DNA from: Halomonas sp. GT
GTDB lineage: Bacteria; Pseudomonadota; Gammaproteobacteria; Pseudomonadales; Halomonadaceae
Direction: 5' to 3'
NCBI RefSeq assembly: GCF_002082565.1
Contig: NZ_CP020562.1
Location: forward strand, 1,240,001-1,304,000
Length of the DNA stretch: 64,000 nt
The translations under genes and the position numbers were made by a program. The notes below the pieces were generated by a model. It made no database searches and was not told where the DNA came from. It saw only the letters and a list, made by a program, of their open reading frames with translations. The first letter of the stretch is position 1. The number at the start of each line of letters is the position of its first letter. This document shows positions 8,744-18,052 of the stretch, piece after piece.

Positions 8744-9075
8744 TAGCGACGACCGAGAAGCATACCCACCACTAAACCAGCTGCGGCACCAATACCAATA
8801 CTAGCCCAGGGGTTTTCGTGCACGTAACGATCACAGCAATCAACTTGCTGAGACAGCGTTTCTCGAGTGTCTTCGTAAAGTCGTTCACCACGCGCTTCTA
8901 AGCGCGCTCGGGTGTCTTTCAGTCGTTTTTCTGCGCGTTCACGAAGATCACGCATCTCGCCACTTGCATCTTTTGACGTGGCGTTCATTAACTCTTCTAC
9001 GGTTTCACTCAGGTGGCGGAGATCTTCCTTCAGCTGGTCAGCGCGAGCAGAGGTATCAGTATTACGTTTAGCCAT
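8743..9075 (-). CDS. yqjD: YqjD/ElaB family (DUF883) inner-membrane protein
   Basis: A 110-residue protein: a long amphipathic helical domain rich in Glu, Arg and Lys (residues 8-75), then one C-terminal transmembrane segment with glycine repeats (A-S-I-G-I-G-A-A-A-G-L-V-V-G) ending in the basic L-L-G-R-R. This is the diagnostic DUF883 architecture. The E. coli members YqjD and ElaB are tail-anchored proteins that bind ribosomes in stationary phase. The start has AAAGGA about 8 bases upstream. It is the first gene of yqjD-yqjE-yqjK. Confidence 0.85.
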   Translation of the reverse strand: MAKRNTDTSARADQLKEDLRHLSETVEELMNATSKDASGEMRDLRERAEKRLKDTRARLEARGERLYEDTRETLSQQVDCCDRYVHENPWASIGIGAAAGLVVGMLLGRR

Positions 9076-9154
9076 GATGTCATCCTTTGACGAGTGAATA
9101 GGTAAAGTAACAACTCCAGCATAGCAGCCGTTACTTATAAGACAACCTCAGGCG

Positions 9155-10174
9155 CTATCGGTTCAGCCCTGACGTACTGAACAAGGGGTTTAAGCTAAAG
9201 CCGATGCTGAGACGATGCACACGATTATTGTAGTCAATCATGCTCTCTCCGTAGCCGTAGTAGTACTGCAGATGAGCACGCACATTGTTAAAAGCAGGCC
9301 AGCTGTAGTCTACTTGAGTACCGTAGTTGCCTGCGCTGGGATTGCCTCGCAGCTGCCCCGCGACTTCGTGGTTCCCATTGAGTCGTTTTGCCAGACGGAT
9401 ATCGCCATAGCCGACAAAGCGTTCAATATCCGGGTTGTCATCGTCGCCTTCGGACTCAGGTACGCGCCAGTGAGGCGCGAGTGAAAGTGCCCAGTCACCG
9501 CGTTGGAACGTGCTTTCTAGATAAACTCTGTTCCAGCTGCGTGAGAGTGGATCCGAGCGGCCGTTAGACTGATGAATGAAGGAGAGGCGATTGCGCGTAT
9601 TTACCCAGCCTAATGCGCTCCAGGCGTTATCAAAATCAATAAAAATTTCAGGTTCGTAGTTAGTTTCCCGGAAGGGTGACGAAGCATCGGTATTATAGGC
9701 CTGCCACCAGCTTCTCTGCGTATAGGCGAAATAGACATCGCCAATATCACCAAATACATCCTCCGCAAGGTTGAATTTAGCGCTGAACTGAAATTTCACT
9801 TCGACATCGTTGGGTGAGGCGTCCTCAGAAACGCTGCGAAAATTCTCTGCATTTTGATTGGTGTTGTAGCTAACAGGCAAAAGATAGTTGAGTCGGTGAG
9901 TCGTAATAGCAAACGGGTTGCGTGACGACTCGTGCTCAAATTGGCGTCGCTCACTGAGATCTTCAAGCGCCATTTCTTCTGGAAGCAGCTGCGGACGAAT
10001 CGTGGGGTCGCTTTCTGCCGGATCTTCAACATGTTGCAGCTGTTGGCGCAACTGATAAAGTTCGGTGTTGAGTGCGCGGATACGAGCCTCAATTTCCTCG
10101 CGTGTCTCTGCAAGGGCGCTTTCAGTGCCTAGCAAAACAATTAAACTAGTTAACAGCAGTTTTCGAATGACCAT
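9155..10174 (-). CDS. pldA: Outer-membrane phospholipase A (OMPLA)
   Basis: Integral outer-membrane lipase that hydrolyses phospholipid ester bonds when outer-membrane asymmetry is lost. It is 339 residues long. A signal peptide (residues 1-22, ...A-L-A) is followed by a predicted coiled-coil stretch at about 23-50, which the E. coli enzyme lacks. The 12-stranded barrel carries the catalytic motif H-Q-S-N-G-R: His201 and Ser203, with Asn215 exactly 12 residues after Ser203, the same spacing as His142/Ser144/Asn156 of E. coli OMPLA. It ends with a barrel strand rich in aromatic residues. An upstream in-frame codon at 10204 would add 10 residues; 10174 starts a standard signal peptide. Confidence 0.9.
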   Translation of the reverse strand: MVIRKLLLTSLIVLLGTESALAETREEIEARIRALNTELYQLRQQLQHVEDPAESDPTIRPQLLPEEMALEDLSERRQFEHESSRNPFAITTHRLNYLLPVSYNTNQNAENFRSVSEDASPNDVEVKFQFSAKFNLAEDVFGDIGDVYFAYTQRSWWQAYNTDASSPFRETNYEPEIFIDFDNAWSALGWVNTRNRLSFIHQSNGRSDPLSRSWNRVYLESTFQRGDWALSLAPHWRVPESEGDDDNPDIERFVGYGDIRLAKRLNGNHEVAGQLRGNPSAGNYGTQVDYSWPAFNNVRAHLQYYYGYGESMIDYNNRVHRLSIGFSLNPLFSTSGLNR

Positions 10175-10351
10175 CAAAATGGCTCGCAAATAAATAAAAG
10201 GCAATTATCAGAGTCTCTTCTATACACGCCCATCGTGTAAGTCAACTCCCCCTGTGCATCAAACGCGTTAGATTGCGTAAGAAGCCAGAACGCCTGACAA
10301 TGGCGTTCTTCCTGATTGGAGTAGCATCCATGTCGATGAGGCATATGTAAC

Positions 10352-13300
10352 GTGGTCAAAAATGCACTGAAGGCACTCCTCAAGCTCTTCATTATTTATC
10401 TATTGTTAATAGTTTCTGGTGCGGGGTACGCACAAGCGTCGTTGCTTGATCAAGTTCCCACTGAGGCACAGTTAACTGAGCGATTGTCAGAGCTTGAGTC
10501 GCAAGAAAGCGAGCTAACCACCGAACAAAATCAGGTGAAGGAAGCCTTATCTGCTGCGTTGCAAAGTTATGAACGCCTTCGCGCAGTTGAAGAGCGCATT
10601 GAAGCGTTAGAGCAACGGGTTGCACAAGCTCCCGACATATTGCTTCGCCTAGAGCGTGAACTGAACGAGGCGGAAGAACAAAGCCGACAGTTATCGGTGG
10701 ATAATCTTAGTGATATGCCACTGAATGAGCTGGAAGCTCAGCAGGCAGAGGCCGTCGTGGAACTTCAGCAGCTTCAAAGCCAATTAGCCGAAGTTAACTC
10801 TCAGCTGTTGGCTGCTCAAACCCTGCCTGAGCGTGCTCAGCAAGCAATTTCAGATGCGTTGCAGCGAGCTGAAAATTTACGACGCCAGTCTGATGAGCGA
10901 GAAGCCTTGCTGGGTGATCGGCAGCTATCGGCACGCCACGATGCGCAATTAATTCAGTGGCGCATTGAGCGAGCCCTTGCAGAGCAGGAAGTAAACCTGA
11001 ATCAGCGCGAACTAAGTGCCAACAGTCGGCTGCGTGAGTTGGCCCAGGAGCGCCGGGAACTCATAGAGCTGCAAATAGACCAGCAGGAGCAGCAGCTTAA
11101 TTTGTTGCAAGGCGTCATTGATCGCCAGCGGCGGCTTCAATCCGAACAGGCTATTGCCGATGCAGCAAAAAATGATCCACTAATAGCTGAAGGGCACCCT
11201 GTGGTGCTCAATGCCCAGCAAACGAACCAAGCACTGAGCCTGGAGCTGTTGCGAACGACGGATAGAGCGAATGGCATTATTCGTGAGAATATTGAGGCCC
11301 AGCGCCAGTTGGATCATGTACGGCAACTTCAGCGAAGCCTGAACGAACAAATTGATGCTATTCGTGGTAGCCAATTGTTGTCGCGTATTCTTCGAGAACA
11401 GCGCCAGTCGTTACCTTTAGTCGCGCCAAGGCGTGACTTGCAAGATGAAATTGCTGATTTGCGTCTCAAACAGTTTGACCTGATTCGTCAGCGCGATCAG
11501 TTGCGCCAAAGTGACCGCTTGGCAGCTCAGCGTTTGCAAGAAGCGGGGGTTGATGTCACGCCGGGGCTGGTGGACTCATTGACGCGACTTTACCAGTCAC
11601 GCCGTGAATTGGTAGAGCAGCTTGAACAGTCGTACGGCAGTTTGCTGAGTGGTGCTATTGAGCTTCAACTGAATCAACAACAGCTATTAGCGACGACACG
11701 AGATTTACGAGCAACCATTGATGAACAGCTATTCTGGGTAGCGAATAGCCGTCCTCTGGATTTCAACTGGTTACGACAAATTCCCCACAACCTTCAACTG
11801 GAATGGCTAGAAGGCGAGTGGCGGGCGGTTTTGCCCTCTCAATGGAAAGGTTTTACTTGGCGTATGCTGATTGGCACGCCGTTTATTTTGCTGGGCGTGG
11901 TTCTGGTTGGGCTACGTCGGCGAATTAAGTCACGGCTTGCGCTCATTCACTCACAAATTGGTCGACTGAAAAGTGATACTCAGCTGCATACTACTAAGGC
12001 GGTGCTGCTAAATGCTCTTCTTGCGTTGCCAGGGCCGTTGGGATTGGCAGGTATTGGAATAGGCCTAAGTGAGGCTGAAGGCGCACTGGCAAGCAGCGTT
12101 TCGCCAGCGCTGCTGCAACTGGCTCTTAGTTGGGGGGTCGTGGCTTGGGGCCGTCGGCTCCTCGTTCATGATGGGGTGGCTGAGCGCCATTTCACCTGGG
12201 CGCCTGCTTATACAGCGAGGTTACGTAAACTGCTTGGTGGGCTAGGGTTGGCGCTAGCGCCCGTGGTCGCTATTGCCGCGCTGTCTGGGCAAATGGAAAC
12301 ACCGTTGGCGTTTCGCCCAGTGGCAATAGGGCTTTTTGCCGCGGGCTTGGTGGCAATGAGCTGGTGGCTGGCACTATTAATTCTATCTCATGTGCCATTT
12401 TTCGGTGTGCGACTCTTCCGGTTGGTGTTAGGGCTAGCGATGGCTTCGGTGCCCCTAGTGCTCCTTGGTCTTGTCGTCTGGGGGTACGAGTATACGGCGT
12501 TGCGGCTGGTTGCTCGTTTTGCAATAACCCTTTATTTGTTGGGCTTGTGGGTAGTTGTAGAAGCAACGGTTGTGCGTAGTTTAGCTGTTGCAGCCCGTCG
12601 GCTAGCTTATCGGCGAGCGCTCGCTAGGCGTCGTGCTCAAGTGCAAGAGGGCGCAGAAGGAGGATTGGAGGTCGTTGAAGAGCCACCTTTAGATATGGAG
12701 AAAATCAACTCGCAATCATTGCGGCTTTCAAAGTTGATTTTGTTGATTGGCTTCAGTGCCCTGTTGTATCTGGTGTGGTCAGATCTACTGGCGGTACTGG
12801 GCTATTTAGATCAGGTGTCAATATGGGATGCGGAAGAGGGTGACTTAGTTGGGGATGCGCTATCGATTTCCGATGTATTCACTGCGCTTCTTATAGTTGC
12901 TATTACGTTTATCATGGCGCGTAACTTGCCCGGTTTGTTGGAAGTGATGGTGCTTTCACGGCTGTCACTAAAGCAAGGTAGCGCTTATGCCATTAGCTCG
13001 CTGCTTTCTTATACCATTGTTGGTACTGGCGTAGTAATGGCGTTAGCCACGCTGGGTGTTTCGTGGAATAAATTGCAGTGGCTGGTAGCAGCGCTGAGTG
13101 TGGGGTTAGGCTTTGGGCTTCAAGAGATATTTGCCAACTTCATTTCTGGCTTGATCATTCTGTTTGAGCGCCCAATTCGGATTGGTGACACTATCACGCT
13201 TGGTAATCTTCATGGCACGGTCAGTCGGATTCGCATACGAGCGACTACGGTGACTGACTTTGACCGAAAAGAAATTATCATACCGAATAAAACGTTTGTG

Positions 13301-13693
13301 ACGGATCAACTCATTAACTGGTCGCTATCAGATAATGTGACCCGCGTGGTATTGACTTACGGTGTTGCCCACGGGTCTGATCTGCCTTTAGTGCATACAT
13401 TGCTTCGCCAAGCCGCCGACGAAAACCCTCGCGTGCTGGAAGACCCTGAGCCTCAGGTTTTTTGTCTGAACTACGGGCCGCATAGCTTGAATTTTGAGCT
13501 GCGTATTTTCGTTAACGATTTGCTGGACCGTCTGTTTGCTGCCGATGAAGTTAACTGCCGGGTTGACGAGCTGTTCCGTGAAGCGGGTGTTCGGGTAGCC
13601 TTTGAGCAAATGGATGTGTGGTTGCACCGTGATCGGGGCGAATCAGTTAAAGTTCAGTCAGCCAACCGACTGCCTCCTGCTAATCTAAGCTAA
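10352..13693 (+). CDS. mscK: MscK/KefA-type mechanosensitive channel
   Basis: Large mechanosensitive channel (1113 residues; E. coli MscK is about 1120) that releases ions and solutes on hypo-osmotic shock. A signal peptide (1-27) leads into a periplasmic coiled-coil region of about 450 residues, rich in Gln, Glu and Leu. A block of many transmembrane helices spans about 500-800. The MscS pore helix G-L-G-F-G-L-Q-E-I-F-A-N-F lies near residue 918, followed by the beta domain (R-I-G-D-T-I-T-L-G) and a C-terminal domain. The start is GTG, with GATGAGG about 10 bases upstream; the next upstream in-frame codon of note is a stop. Such a channel suits a halotolerant host. Confidence 0.92.
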   Translation: MVKNALKALLKLFIIYLLLIVSGAGYAQASLLDQVPTEAQLTERLSELESQESELTTEQNQVKEALSAALQSYERLRAVEERIEALEQRVAQAPDILLRLERELNEAEEQSRQLSVDNLSDMPLNELEAQQAEAVVELQQLQSQLAEVNSQLLAAQTLPERAQQAISDALQRAENLRRQSDEREALLGDRQLSARHDAQLIQWRIERALAEQEVNLNQRELSANSRLRELAQERRELIELQIDQQEQQLNLLQGVIDRQRRLQSEQAIADAAKNDPLIAEGHPVVLNAQQTNQALSLELLRTTDRANGIIRENIEAQRQLDHVRQLQRSLNEQIDAIRGSQLLSRILREQRQSLPLVAPRRDLQDEIADLRLKQFDLIRQRDQLRQSDRLAAQRLQEAGVDVTPGLVDSLTRLYQSRRELVEQLEQSYGSLLSGAIELQLNQQQLLATTRDLRATIDEQLFWVANSRPLDFNWLRQIPHNLQLEWLEGEWRAVLPSQWKGFTWRMLIGTPFILLGVVLVGLRRRIKSRLALIHSQIGRLKSDTQLHTTKAVLLNALLALPGPLGLAGIGIGLSEAEGALASSVSPALLQLALSWGVVAWGRRLLVHDGVAERHFTWAPAYTARLRKLLGGLGLALAPVVAIAALSGQMETPLAFRPVAIGLFAAGLVAMSWWLALLILSHVPFFGVRLFRLVLGLAMASVPLVLLGLVVWGYEYTALRLVARFAITLYLLGLWVVVEATVVRSLAVAARRLAYRRALARRRAQVQEGAEGGLEVVEEPPLDMEKINSQSLRLSKLILLIGFSALLYLVWSDLLAVLGYLDQVSIWDAEEGDLVGDALSISDVFTALLIVAITFIMARNLPGLLEVMVLSRLSLKQGSAYAISSLLSYTIVGTGVVMALATLGVSWNKLQWLVAALSVGLGFGLQEIFANFISGLIILFERPIRIGDTITLGNLHGTVSRIRIRATTVTDFDRKEIIIPNKTFVTDQLINWSLSDNVTRVVLTYGVAHGSDLPLVHTLLRQAADENPRVLEDPEPQVFCLNYGPHSLNFELRIFVNDLLDRLFAADEVNCRVDELFREAGVRVAFEQMDVWLHRDRGESVKVQSANRLPPANLS

Positions 13694-13749
13694 CTATCAT
13701 TAAGCTAATGGCTGGCTTGGCATCGGGGTTGGTTTAAGCACTTGGTTAT

Positions 13750-14511
13750 TCATATTTTAGTGGCGAATAGTAAAAACTCTCGATTACCGTCGCTGCCGGT
13801 AATCGGGCTTTCCTGCCAGTGGCTAATGACCAAGCCGCACTCTGTACACGTATCACGTATCTTTTGCTCCACGTCGACATAACGGCTAGCGTTACGTACG
13901 ATGCCACGCTTATCCAGTGCGCCTGGCTCTAACTCAAACTGTGGCTTTACCAATGAGAGCAGCTGCCCCCCAGAAAGGAGAAGAGAGGCGATCTCGGGCA
14001 AAATCAGTGTTTGTGAGATGAATGAAACGTCCATCACGGCTATATCGATAGGATGTTTAGCTACGGCGTGTTGAAGGGCTGTCGATGATGTCATATGACG
14101 AGCATTTAAGCCTTCAAGGCACGTGACCCTTGGATCGCCACGTAAGCGCTCGGCTAATTGGGAGTGACCAACTTCAATGCCTATGACATGACGGGCACCA
14201 AATTGAAGTGAGCAATCGGTAAAGCCCCCCGTTGATTGGCCAACGTCTAACACGATGCACCCATCCAGGCGCATGTTTAGCGCATTAAGAACGCCCTCTA
14301 GTTTTAAGCCTGCACGGGAAACGTAGCGTTCCTCTGGATCTTCATCAATATGAAGCGGAGTATCCAGGGGCCATTTTTCGGATGGTTTTTCGAGTGGCGT
14401 GCCATCGTGAAGCGACACGCGACCGTTGCGAATTAACCGCTGCGCGCGCGTACGTGAACGGGCCAGCCCTCGGCTGACCAGTAGTTGGTCTAATCGTGTT
14501 AGTTGAGTCAT
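13750..14511 (-). CDS. tlyA: TlyA-family rRNA 2'-O-methyltransferase / hemolysin homologue
   Basis: About 253 residues. An N-terminal S4 RNA-binding domain (residues 2-60, L-D-Q-L-L-V-S-R-G-L) is followed by an FtsJ/RrmJ-type methyltransferase fold with L-D-V-G-Q-S-T-G-G-F-T as the SAM loop, then D-V-S-F-I-S and L-V-K-P-Q-F-E. TlyA enzymes methylate ribose in 16S and/or 23S rRNA; the hemolysin name is historical. The start at 14511 is ATG; a TTG nine bases upstream is in frame. It lies downstream of the papain-like/ATP-grasp pair on the same strand, separated by only 43 bases, and may be co-transcribed with it. Confidence 0.87.
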   Translation of the reverse strand: MTQLTRLDQLLVSRGLARSRTRAQRLIRNGRVSLHDGTPLEKPSEKWPLDTPLHIDEDPEERYVSRAGLKLEGVLNALNMRLDGCIVLDVGQSTGGFTDCSLQFGARHVIGIEVGHSQLAERLRGDPRVTCLEGLNARHMTSSTALQHAVAKHPIDIAVMDVSFISQTLILPEIASLLLSGGQLLSLVKPQFELEPGALDKRGIVRNASRYVDVEQKIRDTCTECGLVISHWQESPITGSDGNREFLLFATKI

Positions 14512-14554
14512 TGTCGTCAATATAGCGGTTATTAAACGCTTCTAGCGATTCTCG

Positions 14555-16585
14555 CTACGGCGTGTGTGGCCCTTCATCTGCCTGCAGTTCAGTGGGGGGT
14601 AAGCGGCTAGCTCCCCAACTGCGATGCAGATAGCCTTTTACAGATTCAAGTTCTTCTTCCGTCACCGTGGCCAGCTCGCCACGCTCCAACGGGTCATAGT
14701 GGTAAATATATAATCGAGACGTGAACTGTGCGAAGGGGAGCGAGGCCTCGCCAAAGCGCTCTCCATTACCTGATGTGCTAACTTTAACGCCATCTCCCCA
14801 ATCTTGGCCGCTGTCGTTATTAGGGTTATAAAAATAGATTCTCATCACATCGTTGGGATCTAACGAGGCGCGTAAAATGGTAATCGCATGCCAACCAATA
14901 AACCGAGCAGCACTGTCAGTGACGGCAATGCCCGCAGGCTGAGGGTGAATCAGCGGTTGGTTGCCATTGTAGTAAGGGTGGTAGCTGGCGTAGAAGTGAC
15001 GAATAAAGCTATCCACACCACTAAGTTGGCCGGAGGCAACATCAACGTTAATGCTAAAGCCCCGACCTGACCACCACCCGTGAAACTCTGGGTTAACCCA
15101 GCGGTGGGGATCGCCTTCTCGGCCAATACAGCGTCTGCCCATCTCAGCGTAAATGCGGTCAAGGTGGGGGACAACGATTAAAGAGGCTGGATCAAGATCC
15201 ATAGGAAGCTCGGAGGCAACGCCTGAGGCGCTCTCCATTGAAGAGATTGACTGACCCTCGAAATGCATAATGATTTCATCATCACGCGCAGCCCAAGCCA
15301 CCATTTGCAGTAAATAGTCAGGGTCGTTATAAGCCCACATAGAGAGCGCTCTCGCTGACTGGCAGGTAGGATTATTACCCTGTCCTACACCCAGTGGGAG
15401 CCCTAACATGCAAAGCACGCCTTCAATTAAACGTGCGCGGGGTGACGCATCTTCACCATAGGCAAGATTCAACCGTGCTTCTGACCACTCTGAAAGCTTT
15501 AGATTTAGCTGCCGCCACATCGCCGGAGCGACGGGAGGCTGATAGAGAATGCCCCGCTCAAGTAACAGGGCTAAGCCATACACCGCTTGGGCTGTGGCTG
15601 GATAAACACCGCCGCGAATCAGTGCATGTACCAGCTCGCGATAGCAAAGTAGGCAGTCACGCCCTGTTGAAGAGAGACCCAGGGCCTCCGATAGAAGGTG
15701 GTCTCCCTCTTCGAGTAAATAGCGCATCAGTATCGTATGATAGGGCGATACCAGCCCTGTGTCATGCATCGCACGAGCGAAGCCAGTGGATTCCGCTTGC
15801 AACGCAGCGTTATCCATACGTTCTAAGCGTTCACGGTACACCGCAACGCCAGGGTCTTCACGACAAGCTTGTGTCGGTCCAAAAAGCGAACTAACCAGCC
15901 TGTCAGCCCCTTGGCCACTTGCTCCCAAATCAATTGCTGGATTCACTTGGCACAGCGCAATTTGGGTGATCATCTGCTTTATGGCGTCAACTTGAATAGG
16001 ACGTTGTTTTAAAATGCGCCATATTTCATCAATTAGCTGATCAATAACGTGTTCGTAGCCAATTCGATCGGCTAGGTGTTGAAACAGTTGCCTGGGAATC
16101 GTCGCTAATCGACCCTGGGTTTCCCGTTCGGCTTCACTAGGTGCGTTAAATAACAGCCACAGATTGATGGCCATTACTTGGGTTAAATAGTGGTGTGCAT
16201 GCTCTTGGGATACCAGAGCATGTAAGTAATCACCTTTGGCGACTGCTAGAAGCCGCAGCTCACTCAGTGCCTCGATAACGACCACATTGGCGTCAGGGCT
16301 TTTGAGAGAGAACGTAGTAAGGGTGGGTACTAGGAATTGTGGGGTTTCCCAGTCTGAGCCCGCAAACACACCGGCGGATTCAAAATCCGCCGCGCGTGCT
16401 TCGAGGGCAGCGCAGCCACCCTCTTGCATCAAGATTCGGCGCGCAGTATCCATTACGCGGGGCAGTTTCGCCGGTTTAGAAAAAGCAGGCGCCTGCGAAA
16501 GCAGGCGCACCGCATCATCAAATTTGCTCAGCAATCCTTTGAGCTTGCCATCTTCAGTTGAAGATGCCTCTTGATTGATCGTCAC
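14555..16585 (-). CDS. Uncharacterised 676-residue protein with a papain/calpain-like C-terminal domain
   Basis: I do not recognise this as a named protein. The N-terminal half (1-390) is mostly helical, without motifs I can place. The C-terminal half has the marks of a papain-fold cysteine enzyme: Gln402 six residues before Cys408 (G-Q-G-N-N-P-T-C-Q-S, the papain Gln19/Cys25 spacing), His566 in the hydrophobic strand F-I-G-W-H-A-I-T-I-L, and Asn587 in I-Y-F-Y-N-P-N-N, as in the I-R-I-R-N-P-W-G strand of calpains. There is no signal peptide, so it should be cytoplasmic. It starts with GTG, AAGGAG lying 6 bases upstream, 30 bases after the ATP-grasp gene. A peptidase, transpeptidase or amidase is possible; the fold assignment is my inference from motif order and spacing. 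Confidence 0.75.
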   Translation of the reverse strand: MTINQEASSTEDGKLKGLLSKFDDAVRLLSQAPAFSKPAKLPRVMDTARRILMQEGGCAALEARAADFESAGVFAGSDWETPQFLVPTLTTFSLKSPDANVVVIEALSELRLLAVAKGDYLHALVSQEHAHHYLTQVMAINLWLLFNAPSEAERETQGRLATIPRQLFQHLADRIGYEHVIDQLIDEIWRILKQRPIQVDAIKQMITQIALCQVNPAIDLGASGQGADRLVSSLFGPTQACREDPGVAVYRERLERMDNAALQAESTGFARAMHDTGLVSPYHTILMRYLLEEGDHLLSEALGLSSTGRDCLLCYRELVHALIRGGVYPATAQAVYGLALLLERGILYQPPVAPAMWRQLNLKLSEWSEARLNLAYGEDASPRARLIEGVLCMLGLPLGVGQGNNPTCQSARALSMWAYNDPDYLLQMVAWAARDDEIIMHFEGQSISSMESASGVASELPMDLDPASLIVVPHLDRIYAEMGRRCIGREGDPHRWVNPEFHGWWSGRGFSINVDVASGQLSGVDSFIRHFYASYHPYYNGNQPLIHPQPAGIAVTDSAARFIGWHAITILRASLDPNDVMRIYFYNPNNDSGQDWGDGVKVSTSGNGERFGEASLPFAQFTSRLYIYHYDPLERGELATVTEEELESVKGYLHRSWGASRLPPTELQADEGPHTP

Positions 16586-16615
16586 ATTGACTCCTTATCC
16601 CAGCCGTAGCGGGGA

Positions 16616-17839
16616 TTATACATAGAAGTCGAGGTCTTCTTGGCGTTTAAGCAGATCACGGAGTGTATGTGCGTCTTCGCCTTTAAAGTAGACCAAGCCC
16701 CAGTGGGTACCAAATGCCGTACGTTTGGTAACGGTTTCTTCAACCGGTGATGTCAGCTCATGGGATTCAAAATAGGGGTGATCCTCTGTTTCTTCAGGAA
16801 TCTCCAGGCGGCTAACAACGCGGCGGCGAGGGTAAACGCCAAAGCAGCCCGCGAACCCATCTGCATCCACCACTTCTTTGGGAAAGAAGGCAGCGACTTC
16901 TTCTTTTGTACTCTTAGGATCGAATACCAACATAGACGCCTGATAGGCGTTAAATCCGTAAACCCGCTCTAGGAGTTCGAAGACTTTAAAGCCGGGTGGG
17001 CGATAAGCGACTTCGCCAAAGTACATTTCACCATCACTGGTGACAAAATATTCGGGGTGAATGAGGCCGAACTCAATATCAAACGCTTTGATCAGCTTTT
17101 CGATTTGCGCAGTAATCTGTTCGCGATATTTTTCAAGCTCTGGAGATGCTGGCACAAATACTGAGTAGCCAAGTGTGACGTACTCTGAAATATTCAGGAA
17201 AGCGATCTTACCATCGTGAATCCACGCCTCTACGGCGAATTCCCAGCCGTCTAAGTGAGACTCCATCAGCACAGGGAATTCTTCGTCCGGGATAGTATCG
17301 ACTTCATCCGGTGTGCGAATAACGCGGTGGCCAAGGCAGCCAGCCTTATCAAATGCCTTAAGATGGATAGGATCGTTGGGATCGCCATCCAACTTGAGTA
17401 GCGTCTGATTAACGCGTTTAAGAAAGCGTACGACGTCATCTTTATCGTGGGCTTCTTCGAAAATACCCACGCGAATGCCGCCGAGCTGGGCGCGGCGTTT
17501 CATCAATGCCTTGTCGCGAAGCAACAGCGACTGCCCGTAAATACGTGGATTGTCCAGCAGCACTGAATTAATAGCGCCTGCCCACTCTACAGTTTCCTCA
17601 TAGAGCGGGATAGCAACGTCGACGCCTTTTTCTTTCAGCGTTTCAGCAATTTCGATGGAGCGATCATTGAGGCGCTCAAAGTTCCAGGGAACGTAAGGAA
17701 TATCATGTTTTTGGCAGTACTCCTCGGCCCAGTCGGGTGCAACCACGATATAACGGCGGTCATAATTCTCTGCCGCTTCAATCGCATTGAGGCTCCAACC
17801 TAATAGGGCGATGTAGCCCTTATTGGGATCCTTTTGCAT
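16616..17839 (-). CDS. ATP-grasp domain protein (carboxylate-amine ligase-like)
   Basis: A 407-residue ATP-dependent ligase-like enzyme. A pre-ATP-grasp Rossmann-like part (A-L-L-G-W-S-L-N-A-I at 11-20) is followed by the nucleotide region R-D-K-A-L-M-K-R-R (108-116), the hinge segment V-L-M-E-S-H-L-D-G-W-E (190-200) and the metal/phosphate motif F-G-E-V-A-Y-R-P-P-G (274-283). There Glu276 and Arg280 fit the E-x-x-x-R pattern of PurK/PurT-like ligases, with Ala where many ATP-grasps have Asn. Enzymes of this fold activate a carboxylate as acyl phosphate and join it to an amine or thiol. The substrate is unknown. AGGAG lies 8 bases upstream. It heads a probable operon with the papain-like gene 30 bases downstream. 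Confidence 0.8.
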   Translation of the reverse strand: MQKDPNKGYIALLGWSLNAIEAAENYDRRYIVVAPDWAEEYCQKHDIPYVPWNFERLNDRSIEIAETLKEKGVDVAIPLYEETVEWAGAINSVLLDNPRIYGQSLLLRDKALMKRRAQLGGIRVGIFEEAHDKDDVVRFLKRVNQTLLKLDGDPNDPIHLKAFDKAGCLGHRVIRTPDEVDTIPDEEFPVLMESHLDGWEFAVEAWIHDGKIAFLNISEYVTLGYSVFVPASPELEKYREQITAQIEKLIKAFDIEFGLIHPEYFVTSDGEMYFGEVAYRPPGFKVFELLERVYGFNAYQASMLVFDPKSTKEEVAAFFPKEVVDADGFAGCFGVYPRRRVVSRLEIPEETEDHPYFESHELTSPVEETVTKRTAFGTHWGLVYFKGEDAHTLRDLLKRQEDLDFYV

Positions 17840-18052
17840 GATGGTGACTCCTGTGGGTGAGTGAATAAAATTGCCATACCACTTACTTCACCATACACGA
17901 TAGGGCCTTGCGTCGGCTAATTAGCAGCCCCTGAAGGTGAAAATAGCCAAAAATAAGCACTTTTGATGGTGACGTATTAAAGAGCAAACCCCTGAGTATG
18001 GTAGGCTAGACCCCTTAACATTATGTTCAAGTGGCAAGAGGAATAGGCCAAG

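Noticed and set aside
9105..9136. Inverted repeat AAGTAAC/GTTACTT between yqjD and pldA.
   Set aside because: The loop is 18 bases, the stem is AT-rich and no U-tract follows, so I do not call it a terminator.
15394..15894. A 166-codon plus-strand frame opposite the papain-like gene.
   Set aside because: No ribosome-binding site, and low-complexity composition with no domain. The minus-strand frame is 676 codons, has a good start site and catalytic motifs.
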